Position numbers and translations under genes: made by a program
Part shown: one piece after another, positions 33,800-41,791 of the stretch
Layout: each line of letters begins with the position of its first letter
Numbering within the stretch: the first letter of the stretch is position 1
Source of the DNA: Streptomyces sp. CBMA123
GTDB lineage: Bacteria > Actinomycetota > Actinomycetes > Streptomycetales > Streptomycetaceae
NCBI RefSeq assembly: GCF_014596465.1
Contig: NZ_MECK01000135.1
Location: 1-63,732 of the forward strand
Direction: 5' to 3'
Length of the DNA: 63,732 nucleotides
The notes under the pieces: generated by a model
The model's input: the letters and a program-made list of their open reading frames with translations, nothing else
Database searches by the model: none
Told to the model about the DNA's origin: nothing

Positions 33800-35245
33800 T
33801 CACCCCCGGCAGCCCTCCAGCAGGCGCAGCCAGACCTCGCTGATCGTCGGGTAGGCGGGGACGGCGTGCCAGAGCCGGTCGATCGGCACCTCGCCGACGA
33901 CCGCGACGGTGGCCGAGTGCAGCAGTTCGGCGACGGCCGGGCCGACCAGGCAGGCGCCGACGATCACCTCCCGGTCCAGGTCGAAGACGACCCGGGCCCG
34001 GCCGCGGTAGCCGTCGGCGTAGAGCGAGGCCCCGGCGACGTCGCCGATCTCGTGGTCGACGGCCTTGACCCGCAGTCCGAGCCGTTCGGCCTCGGCGAGG
34101 GTCAGGCCGACGGCCGCGACCTCCGGGTGCGTGAACACCACCTGGGGCGCGCCGGCCAGGTCGGCGGACGCGGAGTGCGCGCCCCAGCGCGAGGTGTCCA
34201 GCGCGCGCCCCTGGGCGCGGGCGGCGATCGCCGCCCCGGTGATCCGGGCCTGGTACTTGCCCTGGTGGGTGAGCAGTGCCCGGTGGTTGACGTCCCCGGC
34301 GGCGTACAGCCACTCGCCGTCCACACCCAGCACGGTGCAGCTGTCGTCCACGTCCAGCCAGCCGCCCGGCCGCAGCCCGACCTGCTCCAGCCCGATGTCG
34401 GCGGTGCGCGGGGCCCGTCCGGTCGCGTACAGCACCTCGTCGGCGGTCAGCCGCTCGCCGCCGGAGAGCGTCAGCACCACCGGTCGATCGGCCCCGGTCC
34501 GCTCCAGCGCGGTCACCTCCGTGCCGAAGCGCAGGTCCACCCCGGCCTCCCGCAGCCCGTCGGCGACCAGCTCGCCCGCGAAGGGCTCCATCCGCGGCAG
34601 CAGCGCGTCGCCGCGCACCAGCAGCACCACCTCGGAGCCGAGCGCCCGCCAGGCGGTGGCCATCTCCACCCCGACCACCCCGCCGCCGACCACGACCAGC
34701 CGCCCGGGGACGGTCGGCGAGCCGGTCGCCTCCCGGTTGGTCCACGGGTGCGCCTCCGCCAGCCCGGCCACTTCGGCCGGCAGCACCGGCCGGCTGCCGG
34801 TGCACACGGCGACGGCGTGCCGGGCGGTGAGCACCCGCTCGGTGCCGTCCTCCGCCTCCACGGTGACGGTCCGCTCACCGGCCAGCCGGCCGTGGCCGCG
34901 GACCAGCTCGATGCCGGTGTCCCGCAGCCACTGCACCTGGCCGTCGTCCTTCCAGTGCGAGGTGAAGGAGTCCCGCCGGGCCAGCACCGCCGCCGGGTCC
35001 AGCCGTCCGTCGCCGACCGCCTCCCGGGCGCCGCCCACCGCGCGGGCGTCGTCCAGCGCGGCGACCGGGCGCAGCAGCGCCTTGCTCGGCATGCAGGCCC
35101 AGTACGAGCACTCGCCGCCCACCAGTTCGGCCTCCACGATCACCGTGCGCAGGCCCGCGGCGACGGTCCGGTCGGCCACGTTCTCGCCTGTCGGGCCGGC
35201 GCCCAGGACGATGACGTCGTACTCCTCGGCGGTGCTGCTGGTCAT
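33800..35245 (-). CDS. FAD-dependent disulfide oxidoreductase, mercuric-reductase-like
   Basis: A 481-residue pyridine-nucleotide disulfide oxidoreductase. The FAD-binding DVIVLGAGPTGENVAD, the redox pair C-x4-C in GGECSYWACMPSKALLRP, the NAD(P) site VVVGGGVVGVEMATAW and the C-terminal dimerisation domain (VVFTHPEVAAVGLTLAEAE) are all present. The CSYWAC core replaces the CLNVGC seen in lipoamide dehydrogenases. No cysteine pair at the C-terminus and no mer genes are nearby, so mercury reduction is doubtful. A general NAD(P)H:quinone or dithiol role is as likely. ATG at 35245. Confidence 0.89.
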   Translation of the reverse strand: MTSSTAEEYDVIVLGAGPTGENVADRTVAAGLRTVIVEAELVGGECSYWACMPSKALLRPVAALDDARAVGGAREAVGDGRLDPAAVLARRDSFTSHWKDDGQVQWLRDTGIELVRGHGRLAGERTVTVEAEDGTERVLTARHAVAVCTGSRPVLPAEVAGLAEAHPWTNREATGSPTVPGRLVVVGGGVVGVEMATAWRALGSEVVLLVRGDALLPRMEPFAGELVADGLREAGVDLRFGTEVTALERTGADRPVVLTLSGGERLTADEVLYATGRAPRTADIGLEQVGLRPGGWLDVDDSCTVLGVDGEWLYAAGDVNHRALLTHQGKYQARITGAAIAARAQGRALDTSRWGAHSASADLAGAPQVVFTHPEVAAVGLTLAEAERLGLRVKAVDHEIGDVAGASLYADGYRGRARVVFDLDREVIVGACLVGPAVAELLHSATVAVVGEVPIDRLWHAVPAYPTISEVWLRLLEGCRG

Positions 35246-35372
35246 GTCCCGTCCTCCGTGGTCTCGCGGTCCCGCGTGCTCTGTCCGTGCTGGGGCGGTT
35301 TCGACGGCCGCCGGCATGGGCCCCATCCTGCGACGTGGCGGGGCCCCCGCGCGGGCGAACACGCGGACCGGG

Positions 35373-36107
35373 TCAGATTGCCGCGAGCTGCGCCAGCAGC
35401 GCCGCTGTGTCGGCCGGCCGGGAGAACATCGGCCAGTGCCCGGTGGGCAGTTCGCGCAACTCCCAGCCGGGCCCGTCGAGTCCGGCGAACCACGGGTGGC
35501 CGGCCGCGATCAGCGCCCGCACCTGTTCCAGCGGGAAGGAGCAGGAGACCAGCGCCTGCGGCAGCGCCGCCCCGGCGCCGGTGAGCCGCAGCGCGTCCCG
35601 GTAGGTGCCGGCCGGTTGCGGGGTGAGTCGGGCGCGGATCCGCACCAGCGCGGCCGGGTCCAGGCCCTCGGTGCTGGAGCCGTGCTCGGCCAGGTACGTC
35701 CAGGAGGGCATCGGGAGGCGTCCGTCGACCACGGTGGCGTCGGCCTCCGCCCGGAAGTCGGGCTGCCACCTGTCGTACACCGAGGTGCCGTCGGTCATCG
35801 GGCCGCTGTCCAGGTAGACCACCCGCCGGATCCGCTCCGGCATCCGGTCCGCGACCCCGCCCACCGGGGCGCAGGCGCCGCTGTGGGCGACCAGCACGAC
35901 GTCCCACAGGTCCTCGCGGACCAGCAGCTCCGCCAGGTCGGCGATGTGCTCCTCCAGTCCGAACTCACCCTGCTCGCCCGCCCGTTCGGCAAGGCCCGGC
36001 AGGCTCACCGGGTGGACTCCGTGCCCGGCCGCGCGCAGCGGCGCGGCCACCTCGTCCCAGGCCCAGGCGCCGAGCCAGAATCCGGGAACCAGTACGAACG
36101 TGCTCAT
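35373..36107 (-). CDS. alpha/beta hydrolase
   Basis: A 244-residue alpha/beta hydrolase of the salicylate-esterase/EstC-like group (TFVLVPGFWLGAWAWDEVAA). The nucleophile elbow is VLVAHSGACAPVGG and the histidine lies in ELPTGHWPMFSRP. An oxyanion-hole PGFWLGAW is typical. It is divergent from a WYL regulator with a 75-bp spacer, a common regulator-target layout. The ATG at 36107 follows a GGAGCGG site. Confidence 0.9.
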   Translation of the reverse strand: MSTFVLVPGFWLGAWAWDEVAAPLRAAGHGVHPVSLPGLAERAGEQGEFGLEEHIADLAELLVREDLWDVVLVAHSGACAPVGGVADRMPERIRRVVYLDSGPMTDGTSVYDRWQPDFRAEADATVVDGRLPMPSWTYLAEHGSSTEGLDPAALVRIRARLTPQPAGTYRDALRLTGAGAALPQALVSCSFPLEQVRALIAAGHPWFAGLDGPGWELRELPTGHWPMFSRPADTAALLAQLAAI

Positions 36108-36182
36108 GGTGCACCGCTCCTTCCACGATGGGGATTGCGTCGGGACCGACCCTAGGATCGAATCCGGACGGAACCCGCCCGG

Positions 36183-37172
36183 ATGACCCGACCCGGAAGG
36201 AGCGCCCCGGTGGAACACCCGGTCAGCCGTGTGCTCGCCCTCCTGGAGCTGCTCCAGGACCGCCCCGGCCTGACCGGCGCCGAGCTGGCCGCCCGGCTCG
36301 ACGTGGACGAGCGCACCATCCGCCGCTACACCGCCCGCCTCGCCGAACTGGGCATCCCGGTACGGGCCGAGCGTGGCCGCTACGGCGGCTACCGCCTGCT
36401 GCCCGGCTTCCGGCTGCCGCCGCTGATGCTCAACCCCGACGAGGCCGCCTCGGTGGTGCTCGGCCTGCTGGCCGGGCGCAGTTCGGGCCTGTCGGTGGGG
36501 GAGCGGGCCGCCGAGACCGCGCTCGCCAAGATCCAGCGGGTGCTCCCCCCGCCGCTGCGCGAGCGGATCGAGGCCGTCGAGCAGACCCTCGGGCTGTCCG
36601 CCGCGCCCGCGGCCGGCCCCAGCCCGGCCTCCGCCGCGCTGTTCACCCTGGCCGGGGCGGCGCGTCGCCGACACCGGGTGAAGCTGGCCTACCGGGACCG
36701 CGAAGACCGGCCCAGCGAGCGCGAGTTCGACCCGTACGGCCTGGTCTTCCACTCCTGCCGCTGGTACACCACCGGGCTCGACCACCGCAGCGGCGAGCTG
36801 CGCACCTTCCGGCTGGACCGGATCGAGCGGGTCACGCCGGGCGCGGACGGCTTCGAGCCGCCCGAGGACTTCGACCCGGTGCAGCGGGTGGTGGAGTCGC
36901 TGGCCGGGGCGCCCTGGCGGCACCGGGTGGAGGTGGAGCTGGGGGTCTCCCTCGACGAGGCCCGCCGCCGGCTGCCGCCCGTCGTCGGCACGCTCACCGA
37001 ACTCGCCGAGGACCGGGTGCTGTTGCGCGCCCGGGCGCAGAACCTGGACGGCGTCGCGGTGCTGCTGGCCGGCCTGGGGTGGCCGTTCACCGTCCGCGAG
37101 CCCGCCGAACTGCGGGCGCAGGTGCGGGCGCTCGCGGCCCGGCTGGCCGACTGGGGCGCGGAACCGGCCTGA
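36183..37172 (+). CDS. WYL-domain HTH regulator (YafY-like)
   Basis: A 329-residue regulator: N-terminal DeoR/HTH_11 winged helix (VSRVLALLELLQDRPGLTGA, RLDVDERTIRRYTARLAELG), a YGGYRLLPGFRLPPLML bridge, the WYL domain (EFDPYGLVFHSCRWYTTGLD, ELRTFRLDRIERV) and the WCX C-terminal part. The WYL positions read W-Y-T. Such regulators often sense nucleic acids or nucleotides. The divergent alpha/beta hydrolase is its likely target. Confidence 0.92.
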   Translation: MTRPGRSAPVEHPVSRVLALLELLQDRPGLTGAELAARLDVDERTIRRYTARLAELGIPVRAERGRYGGYRLLPGFRLPPLMLNPDEAASVVLGLLAGRSSGLSVGERAAETALAKIQRVLPPPLRERIEAVEQTLGLSAAPAAGPSPASAALFTLAGAARRRHRVKLAYRDREDRPSEREFDPYGLVFHSCRWYTTGLDHRSGELRTFRLDRIERVTPGADGFEPPEDFDPVQRVVESLAGAPWRHRVEVELGVSLDEARRRLPPVVGTLTELAEDRVLLRARAQNLDGVAVLLAGLGWPFTVREPAELRAQVRALAARLADWGAEPA

Positions 37173-37189
37173 CGGCGGCCCCGGAGCGG

Positions 37190-37262
37190 GGATCCCACGG
37201 CGGATGTCCCACGGCGGATGTCCCACGACGGATGTCCCACGGCGGATGTCCCACGACGGAGG
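37190..37262. repeat. 15-bp tandem repeat, about 5 copies
   Basis: GGATGTCCCACGGCG repeats with A/G variation in the last part (CACGRC), followed by related GGAGACC blocks to 37300. It lies between the convergent WYL and thioredoxin genes. Confidence 0.8.
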
Positions 37263-37302
37263 CCTCGCGCCGGAGACCCCATGACGGAGACCTCATGACG
37301 GA

Positions 37303-37330
37303 GGCCCGGGGAGGTGCGACTCCCCGGGCC
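37303..37330. terminator. strong hairpin between convergent WYL and thioredoxin genes
   Basis: GGCCCGGGGAG and CTCCCCGGGCC form a perfect 11-bp stem with a 6-base loop. It is placed to stop transcription from either side. Confidence 0.65.
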
Positions 37331-37344
37331 CCGGAGCGGGACGC

Positions 37345-37734
37345 TCAGGCCTGGCCCTCGGCCGCCTGCTCCTCCGCCACCTTGCGCTTGACCTCGGTCA
37401 TGTCCAGCTCGCGGGCCTGCCCGATCAGGTCCTCGAACACCGGCTCCGGCAGCGCGCCGGCCTGCGAGAAGACGAGCACGCCCTCGCGGATGATCGCCAG
37501 CGTCGGGATCGACTGGATGCCGAACGCGGCGGCCAGCTCCTGCTGGGCCTCGGTGTCGACCTTGGCGAAGACCAGGTCCGGATGGCGCTCCGCGGCCTTC
37601 TCGTACACCGGGGCGAACTGGCGGCACGGCCCGCACCATCCGGCCCAGAAGTCGATGAAGACGAAGTCCTTGCCCTCCGGGCCCGGGACGATGTCGTCGA
37701 AGTTCTCCTTGGTCAGCTCGACCATGTTGCTCAT
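37345..37734 (-). CDS. thioredoxin
   Basis: A 129-residue thioredoxin with the classical active site FIDFWAGWCGPCRQFAP and the cis-proline loop IQSIPTLAIIREG. A C-terminal extension of about 15 residues (KRKVAEEQAAEGQA) is charged. It reduces protein disulfides in the cytoplasm, presumably with thioredoxin reductase encoded elsewhere. The start at 37734 (MSNMVELT) is chosen because a GGAAGGGAAGG site precedes it. Confidence 0.94.
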   Translation of the reverse strand: MSNMVELTKENFDDIVPGPEGKDFVFIDFWAGWCGPCRQFAPVYEKAAERHPDLVFAKVDTEAQQELAAAFGIQSIPTLAIIREGVLVFSQAGALPEPVFEDLIGQARELDMTEVKRKVAEEQAAEGQA

Positions 37735-37903
37735 CTCGCGGATCCTTCCCTTCCGAAGGTGGTGGCGGTACAGACCACGTGCCCGCCACAACGGTGATGC
37801 CCGCCGGGGTATTCCGAGCCCGGCCCGGATTGAGCAGCCGGCCGCCACCGTCCGTACAGAGGGGTGTCCAGTCCGTCCGTATCACCGACGCGGGAGGCTC
37901 GCC

Positions 37904-38512
37904 ATGCGCAGCACCGCACCCCGCACCCGCCGGGCCGTCGTGCTCGCCGCCTCCGGCCTGGCCGCGGCGGCCCTGGTCGCCGGCTGCGGGTCCTCGGGCT
38001 CCGGGTCCTCCGGCTCCGGGTCCTCCGGGGCCGGGACGTCGAGCCCGCCCAGTCCGCCGAGCGGTTCCGGCGCCCCGGCCGCCGTCACCCTGCAGACCGC
38101 CCACGATCCCCGGCTCGGCGCCATCGTCACCGACGGCGCGGGCTTCACGCTCTACCGCTTCGACCAGGACCAGAGCAACCCCTCGGACTCCTACTGCAAC
38201 GGTAACTGCGCCACTCTCTGGCCGCCCGAGCACGCCGACGGCGACGTCACCGTCAAGGGCATCGACAGCAAGCTGGTCGGCAGCTTCACCCGGGACGACG
38301 GCACCAAGCAGGTCACCGTCAACGGCTGGCCGGTCTACCGCTACTCGCCGGACGCCAAGCCCGGTGACACCAAGGGCGAGGGCGTGGCCGGCAGCTGGTT
38401 CGCGGTGACCCCGACCGGCGGCAAGGCGATGCCGGGCACCAGCTCGACGCCCAGTACGCCGGCGCCCGCCAACCCCACGCCCCGGCCCAGCACGCCGGCG
38501 CCGGGCTACTGA
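37904..38512 (+). CDS. lipoprotein with COG4315-type repeats
   Basis: A 202-residue lipoprotein with signal and lipobox VVLAASGLAAAALVAGC (cysteine near residue 27). A Gly/Ser-rich tether follows. Two copies of the COG4315 secreted repeat come next: GAIVTDGAGFTLYRFDQDQS with CNGNCATLWPP, and a second unit TKQVTVNGWPVYRYSPDAKP. The C-terminus is a Pro/Thr/Ser tail. COG4315 proteins have no proven function. The gene leads an apparent operon with an ECF sigma factor and its anti-sigma factor. Confidence 0.88.
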   Translation: MRSTAPRTRRAVVLAASGLAAAALVAGCGSSGSGSSGSGSSGAGTSSPPSPPSGSGAPAAVTLQTAHDPRLGAIVTDGAGFTLYRFDQDQSNPSDSYCNGNCATLWPPEHADGDVTVKGIDSKLVGSFTRDDGTKQVTVNGWPVYRYSPDAKPGDTKGEGVAGSWFAVTPTGGKAMPGTSSTPSTPAPANPTPRPSTPAPGY

Positions 38513-38571
38513 CACCGACCGTCGCCGGCCGCTGACCGCCGCCGACCACCGCCCTCGACCGGGAGGCCCGG

Positions 38572-39144
38572 GTGCGCAACCATGAAGTGGTGACCGAGGA
38601 GCACCCCGCCGGCGGCCAGGCCGCGCACGGGACGGGGGTCGCGGACGAGGAGCTGATGCGGGCCCTGTACCGCGAGCACGCCGGTCCGCTCTTCGGCTTC
38701 GTGCTCCACCTGGTCGCGGGGGACCGGCAGCGTGCCGAGGACGTCGTCCAGGAGACGCTGGTCCGGGCCTGGCGCAACATCCACCGGCTCGACCCGCGGG
38801 CCGGCTCGCTGCGGCCCTGGCTGGTCACCGTCGCCCGCCGGATCGTCATCGACGACCACCGCAGCGCCGGCGCCCGCCCGCGCGAGGTGGACGCGGCGGT
38901 CCTGGAGCAGCTGCCCGCCGAGGACGAGATCGACCGGGCGCTGCGGATGATGACCGTCGCCGACGCGCTCGCCGACCTCTCGCCCGCCCACCGGGAGGTC
39001 ATCGTCGAGACCTACCTCAAGGGCCGCACCGCCAAGGAGGCGGCCGTCGAACTCGGCATCCCGGCCGGGACCGTCCGGTCGCGGGTGTTCTACGCACTGC
39101 GCTCGCTCAGGCTCGCGCTGGAGGAACGGGGAGTGACATCGTGA
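38572..39144 (+). CDS. ECF RNA polymerase sigma factor
   Basis: A 190-residue ECF sigma factor. Region 2 is ELMRALYREHAGPLFGFVLH with AEDVVQETLVRAWRNIHRLD, and region 4 is LSPAHREVIVETYLKGRTAK with PAGTVRSRVFYALRSLRLAL. It starts at a GTG at 38572 with a GGGAGG site upstream. Its stop overlaps the start of the zinc-finger anti-sigma gene by four bases, so the two are translationally coupled, as expected for a sigma/anti-sigma pair. Confidence 0.93.
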   Translation: MRNHEVVTEEHPAGGQAAHGTGVADEELMRALYREHAGPLFGFVLHLVAGDRQRAEDVVQETLVRAWRNIHRLDPRAGSLRPWLVTVARRIVIDDHRSAGARPREVDAAVLEQLPAEDEIDRALRMMTVADALADLSPAHREVIVETYLKGRTAKEAAVELGIPAGTVRSRVFYALRSLRLALEERGVTS

Positions 39145-39893
39145 CCGACCGGCCCGCCCCCGACCCCGGCCCGCCCACCGGCCCGCCGGTGGGCCCCGGG
39201 CACCTGGACGTCGGGGCGTACGTCCTCGGCGTGCTGGAACCCGCCGAGCGCGCCGTCTTCGAACGGCACCTCGCGGACTGCCCGCAGTGCACCGAGCAGA
39301 TGGCACAACTCGGCTTCGTCGAACCGCTGTTGGCCGAGTACGCGGCGTCCGCGACGGCTGCCGGGCTGGATCCGGCCGAACCCGCGCCGACCCCGGACGG
39401 GCACCTCCTGGACCGGCTGGTCGCCGAGGTCACGGCCGGCCGGCGGCGCGGCCGGATCCGGCGGCTGGTGCTGGCCCTGGCCGCGACCGCGATGGTCGCG
39501 GCGGGCCCGGCCGTCACGGCCGCGGTGCTCACCGCGGACACCACGCCCGCCGTGGTCGCCGTCGCCGCACAGTTCAGCGCCACCGACCCGGCCACCGGCG
39601 CCAAGGCCACCGTCGGCGTCGACGGCAGGACCTGGGGCAGCCAGGTCAGCCTGCGACTCTCCGGCGTCCAGGGCCCGTTGACCTGCCGTCTGGTCGCCGT
39701 CTCACACGGCGGCGACCACCAGACGGTCACCACCTGGAGCGTCCCGGCGGACGGCTACGGCGGGCCGGACGACCGGGACACGCTGCACACCGCCGGCGGC
39801 GCGGCCCTCCAGCCGGGCGACATCGACCACTTCGAGGTGCGGGTGCAGAACACCGACGCCCTGCTGGTGTCCGTCCCCGCGCACCAGGCCTGA
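39141..39893 (+). CDS. anti-sigma factor with zinc-binding domain
   Basis: A 250-residue membrane anti-sigma factor. The cytoplasmic N-terminus carries the ZAS motif HLDVGAYVLGVLEPAERAVF followed by ERHLADCPQC (H-x3-C-x2-C). A single membrane segment (LVLALAATAMVAAGPAVTAA, about residues 113-133) leads to an extracytoplasmic beta-rich sensor domain (AQFSATDPATGAKATVGVDG, RDTLHTAGGAALQPGDIDHF). It should hold the upstream sigma factor inactive until an envelope signal arrives. GTG start overlapping the sigma stop. Confidence 0.92.
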   Translation: MTDRPAPDPGPPTGPPVGPGHLDVGAYVLGVLEPAERAVFERHLADCPQCTEQMAQLGFVEPLLAEYAASATAAGLDPAEPAPTPDGHLLDRLVAEVTAGRRRGRIRRLVLALAATAMVAAGPAVTAAVLTADTTPAVVAVAAQFSATDPATGAKATVGVDGRTWGSQVSLRLSGVQGPLTCRLVAVSHGGDHQTVTTWSVPADGYGGPDDRDTLHTAGGAALQPGDIDHFEVRVQNTDALLVSVPAHQA

Positions 39894-39909
39894 CGCGGCG
39901 CGGCTCGGC

Positions 39910-40611
39910 TCACAACCGCGGGTACGGCCCGTCGTGCACCGTCAGCCGCTCGATGCGGGCCGTGCCCAGGTGGGCCGGCCAGTGCGGGTTGGGCCCGCCG
40001 TCGCCGGTCATGTGCTCGCGCCGCCAGGTGCGGCTCCAGCCGACCCGCGGCTCCGGTTCGAACCTGTGCCTCCGCACGCACGGGCAGGGCACCAGCACCC
40101 GCGCGCAGGAGCGGCACAGCCCGGCCCGGTCGATGACGGTCGACACCCACACCACGGGCCCCTCCTCCCCGCAGGCCGGGCAGCCCGGCAGCTCGGCCCC
40201 GTCCATCAGCGCGTTCTGCCGCCGGACGTAGTCGGGCAGGCTCAACGTCGGGTGCAGGAAGGGATCGTGGAGCCAGACATGGTCGGGCTGCCAGGACCGG
40301 TTCCACCACGCCGGCTCCGCCACCGACCGCCGCCCGGCCCGTTTCTCCGCCCGCCGCCGCGCCGCGTACTCCTCCGCCCGCGCCAGCCACAGCTGCCGCG
40401 CCTCGTGCAGTTCCTCCACCGCCCGCACCAGCGACTCCGGGTCGGCCTCCAGCAGCCGGGGCATCCGGGCGCTCAGGGTCAGGTGGTGGTAGGTGGCGCG
40501 GAAGCCGTACGGGGCGAACTCGGTCACGCAGGTCCGCAGCGCGCTGTGGCGGCGGTACGCCGGGAGGGTGGTGTCGTGCACGCGGGCCCGATGGGTGAGG
40601 AAGCTGGTCAC
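39910..40611 (-). CDS. cysteine-rich zinc-ribbon-like protein, unknown
   Basis: A 233-residue protein I do not recognise. The N-terminal half is helical and basic (VEELHEARQLWLARAEEYAA, RRRAEKRAGRRS). The C-terminal half holds three cysteine clusters: GCPACGEEG, CRSCARVLVPCPCVRRH. These could bind one or two zinc ions. Its GTG overlaps the stop codon of the upstream gene at 40608 by four bases, so the two are translated together. Confidence 0.68.
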   Translation of the reverse strand: MTSFLTHRARVHDTTLPAYRRHSALRTCVTEFAPYGFRATYHHLTLSARMPRLLEADPESLVRAVEELHEARQLWLARAEEYAARRRAEKRAGRRSVAEPAWWNRSWQPDHVWLHDPFLHPTLSLPDYVRRQNALMDGAELPGCPACGEEGPVVWVSTVIDRAGLCRSCARVLVPCPCVRRHRFEPEPRVGWSRTWRREHMTGDGGPNPHWPAHLGTARIERLTVHDGPYPRL

Positions 40612-41228
40612 GGCGCGGGCTCCAGCGCCAGCGCCCGGGTCAGCGCGGCGGTGACGGCGGCCGCGTGCCCGGGCAGTTGCCGCTCGGCCCAGCCCCCGGC
40701 CAGCCGGACGAAGTCCCGCAGATCCCGTTCGGCCCCGGCGAGCAGCCGGCGCAGCTCGTCCACCGGGAGTTCGATCACCGGGCCGTCGGCGGCGTCGGGG
40801 TCGGGTGTCAGCCGCGCCACGGAGCCGACGCGGGTGGCCTGTGCGCTGGGGTCGTGTCCGAACCAGGTGTCGACCGAGCCGTCGAGCACGTCCAGCCACT
40901 CGCGCCAGTCCTCCAGGCCGTTGCAGCAGCCCGGTTCGAAGACGGCGCCGGTGGTGGAGTCGGTGACCCGGAAGCCGCCGGGGGCGAAGAGGTGCTCCAG
41001 GGTGAGCAGTCCGTGCAGGAAGGCGCCCAGCGGGTCGTCCGGGCGCGGGCCGCGTTCCTCGCCCTCGTCCGGGTCGACGTCATTGGTGTCGGCGAGCAGC
41101 CAGACCGCCGTGCCGACTTCCTCCGGCGTCAACGTCCCGTCCAGCACGAGGAATCCGCACGGCCCGGGAGTGCCCGTGGGCCACCGGGTGAAGTCGTCGG
41201 GGGTGCGGATCTCCAGGACCGGCTGCAT
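40608..41228 (-). CDS. conserved hypothetical protein
   Basis: A 206-residue acidic protein with no membrane segment. It has LEIRTPDDFTRWPTGTPGPC, AVWLLADTNDVDPDEGE, and VTDSTTGAVFEPGCCNGLED with a WREWLDVLDG continuation. The C-terminal part is alpha-helical. I recognise no domain. The start is the ATG at 41228. It is translationally coupled to the zinc-ribbon-like gene downstream. Confidence 0.68.
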   Translation of the reverse strand: MQPVLEIRTPDDFTRWPTGTPGPCGFLVLDGTLTPEEVGTAVWLLADTNDVDPDEGEERGPRPDDPLGAFLHGLLTLEHLFAPGGFRVTDSTTGAVFEPGCCNGLEDWREWLDVLDGSVDTWFGHDPSAQATRVGSVARLTPDPDAADGPVIELPVDELRRLLAGAERDLRDFVRLAGGWAERQLPGHAAAVTAALTRALALEPAP

Positions 41229-41278
41229 CGCTATCACCCGGCGATGATGCCGCAGGCCCACCTGGCCGACCAGCGGAT

Positions 41279-41791
41279 TTACCCCGCGTCCGCCGCGATC
41301 GAGGCCAGCACCCGCCCGCAGCGCCGGGCGAAGGCGTGCTGGAGGAGCGGGAACAGCGGACCGGCCAGCCGGGCCCACCAGGCGACCGGCCGGCTGAACG
41401 CGGTGACGCTGAACCAGACCGCTCCGTCGGGCGCTAGTTCGACCAGGAAGGTCTCCTCGCCCCGGCTGAGGTGCCCGTGCCTGGTCCCGTACGTGAAGCC
41501 GTACCGGTCCGGGCCGTTGACGGCGGCGAGCACCCGGTTGGGCGCGGCCGCCCGCAGCGGGCCGACGCCGATCGCGCAGTGTACGGCGACGCCCGGGGCC
41601 GCCTCCTCGGCCTCCGCGTCGATCCGGACGCCGGCCAGGCGGTGCATCCGCCAGCCGAGCAGGGCGGCCCCGGCGACGTCGAGGGCGGCGGGTCCGTGGC
41701 CGATGAGGGCCCGGTGGCGCAGGTGGCGGTACCCGGCGGGTAGTTCGCCGGTGCGACTGGCGCCCTGTTCGGGGTAGCTGTAGTCGTTCAT
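41279..41791 (-). CDS. DUF1990 family protein
   Basis: A 170-residue DUF1990 protein (GYRHLRHRALIGHGPAALDV, RYGFTYGTRHGHLSRGEETF, WWARLAGPLFPLLQHAFARR). The family has an SRPBCC-like fold and no known function. Its ATG overlaps the stop codon of the upstream YndJ-like gene in an ATGA. The YndJ-DUF1990 order is a recurrent pair. Confidence 0.88.
   Translation of the reverse strand: MNDYSYPEQGASRTGELPAGYRHLRHRALIGHGPAALDVAGAALLGWRMHRLAGVRIDAEAEEAAPGVAVHCAIGVGPLRAAAPNRVLAAVNGPDRYGFTYGTRHGHLSRGEETFLVELAPDGAVWFSVTAFSRPVAWWARLAGPLFPLLQHAFARRCGRVLASIAADAG

Noticed and set aside
33800..35245. Mercury resistance operon
   Set aside because: Only a reductase-like protein is present; merR, transport genes and the C-terminal cysteine pair are missing.
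31667..35584. A 1305-codon plus-strand frame across GNAT, BNR and reductase genes
   Set aside because: Its translation is low-complexity Gly/Val/Arg/Pro, as expected for a shadow frame, while the minus strand encodes three well-formed proteins.
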